A stretch of DNA of 64,000 nt from SAR202 cluster bacterium bin127 (GTDB lineage: Bacteria; Chloroflexota; Dehalococcoidia; Lucifugimonadales; Lucifugimonadaceae): assembly GCA_002239045.1 (NCBI GenBank), contig MPNN01000004.1:186001-250000 (forward strand), read 5' to 3'. Each line of letters opens with the position of its first letter. The first letter of the stretch is position 1. Positions 63,710 through 64,000 of this stretch are shown here, piece by piece. A program made the position numbers and the translations under genes. Under the pieces are notes generated by a model. The model made no database searches, had not been told where the DNA came from, and was given only the letters and a program-made list of their open reading frames with translations.

Positions 63710-64000
63710 TTAGGCGGTTCTACCCATCAAATTGAGGAAGCCTTCCTGGACGAAATCGCGATCGGTGGTGACGACTTCACTGATGCCTTCGCGGCGCATG
63801 ATGGTCATTCCGATGCAATCGACCATGCTGTATCGCTTGTCGAGACGTTGCTCGTACAGGTCTAGGGCGGTCGTGTAAACCGAAAGATCAACGTTTTCGA
63901 CGATATATTTGCCGTCGCGAAGCGTGGTTCGGATAAACCTCGCGACCAACTTTCTGGTTTCGGATCCGCGCCGGCTGAAGTGGGCGAGGAATTCGTTGAT
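63710..64000 (-). CDS. PIN-domain toxin (VapC-like), partial at right edge
   Basis: The frame is open to the window end; the track starts at an internal TTG (63949), but the 17 codons before it (INEFLAHFSRRGSETRK) belong to the PIN fold. Acidic residues are visible in INEFLAHFS, YSMVDCIGMTIM and VTTDRDFVQEGF. The N-terminal first strand with its aspartate lies outside. It is a paralogue of the PIN toxin at 22080-22496. An antitoxin gene would be expected just to the right. Confidence 0.88.
   Translation of the reverse strand: MNEFLAHFSRRGSETRKLVARFIRTTLRDGKYIVENVDLSVYTTALDLYEQRLDKRYSMVDCIGMTIMRREGISEVVTTDRDFVQEGFLNLMGRTA

Overview
The window looks like a chromosomal segment of a free-living Chloroflexota bacterium, most likely of the marine SAR202/Dehalococcoidia type. 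This is inferred from gene content: a family III CoA-transferase, an enolase-superfamily (mandelate racemase type) enzyme, a NIPSNAP protein, an Ldh2-type dehydrogenase, a DUF6295 protein, lipoproteins carrying thioredoxin folds, and a large LRR surface protein with an SwmB-like domain. No rRNA, tRNA, CRISPR array, transposase or phage structural gene could be supported. About 56 real, partial or broken coding regions are called. Left part (1-16.9 kb): two translationally coupled thioredoxin-fold lipoproteins, the first running off the left edge; a two-domain rhodanese; hemA and hemL for tetrapyrrole synthesis; an M20 peptidase and Ldh2 dehydrogenase pair; an AT-richer accessory patch with a ParB-like regulator diverging from a DUF5343 protein; a serine hydrolase of the beta-lactamase fold with a long acidic leader; an antitoxin fragment; then a RibD/DHFR-type reductase coupled to DNA polymerase I. 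Defence and accessory block (17-22.5 kb): another HTH-less antitoxin fragment, a single-chain restriction-methyltransferase, an HNH endonuclease, and a complete antitoxin/PIN-toxin pair. Envelope and transport block (22.6-36.9 kb): a CBS-regulated CPA2 antiporter, mutM, a four-gene MacAB-like export operon whose fusion protein has an exceptionally long repeated coiled coil, a glycerol-1-phosphate-dehydrogenase-like enzyme followed by a sugar nucleotidyltransferase, a CBS protein, a cytidylate-kinase-like protein, an SDR lacking the catalytic lysine, and two small coiled-coil proteins. Right half (37-64 kb): NIPSNAP protein, the LRR surface protein whose signal peptide is split from its ATG by a nine-base homopolymer, folE, an enolase-superfamily enzyme with a coupled NUDIX hydrolase, a type II restriction-modification cassette bracketed by 42-bp direct repeats, an uncharacterised two-gene unit, a CoA-transferase, a dienelactone hydrolase, an MFS transporter with an extra tail, gyrB behind a perfect 16-bp CG-rich palindrome, a large dynamin-scale GTPase, pyrE-like, nadD, obg, and a PIN toxin running off the right edge. 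Short REP-like palindromes of several kinds recur between genes and in places are read into coding frames (ABC ATPase C-terminus, nadD 5' end). The strongest candidates for something new are the homopolymer switch in front of the LRR surface protein, the repeat-flanked restriction cassette with chimeric gene debris, the methyltransferase plus HNH module, and the giant fusion-protein exporter.
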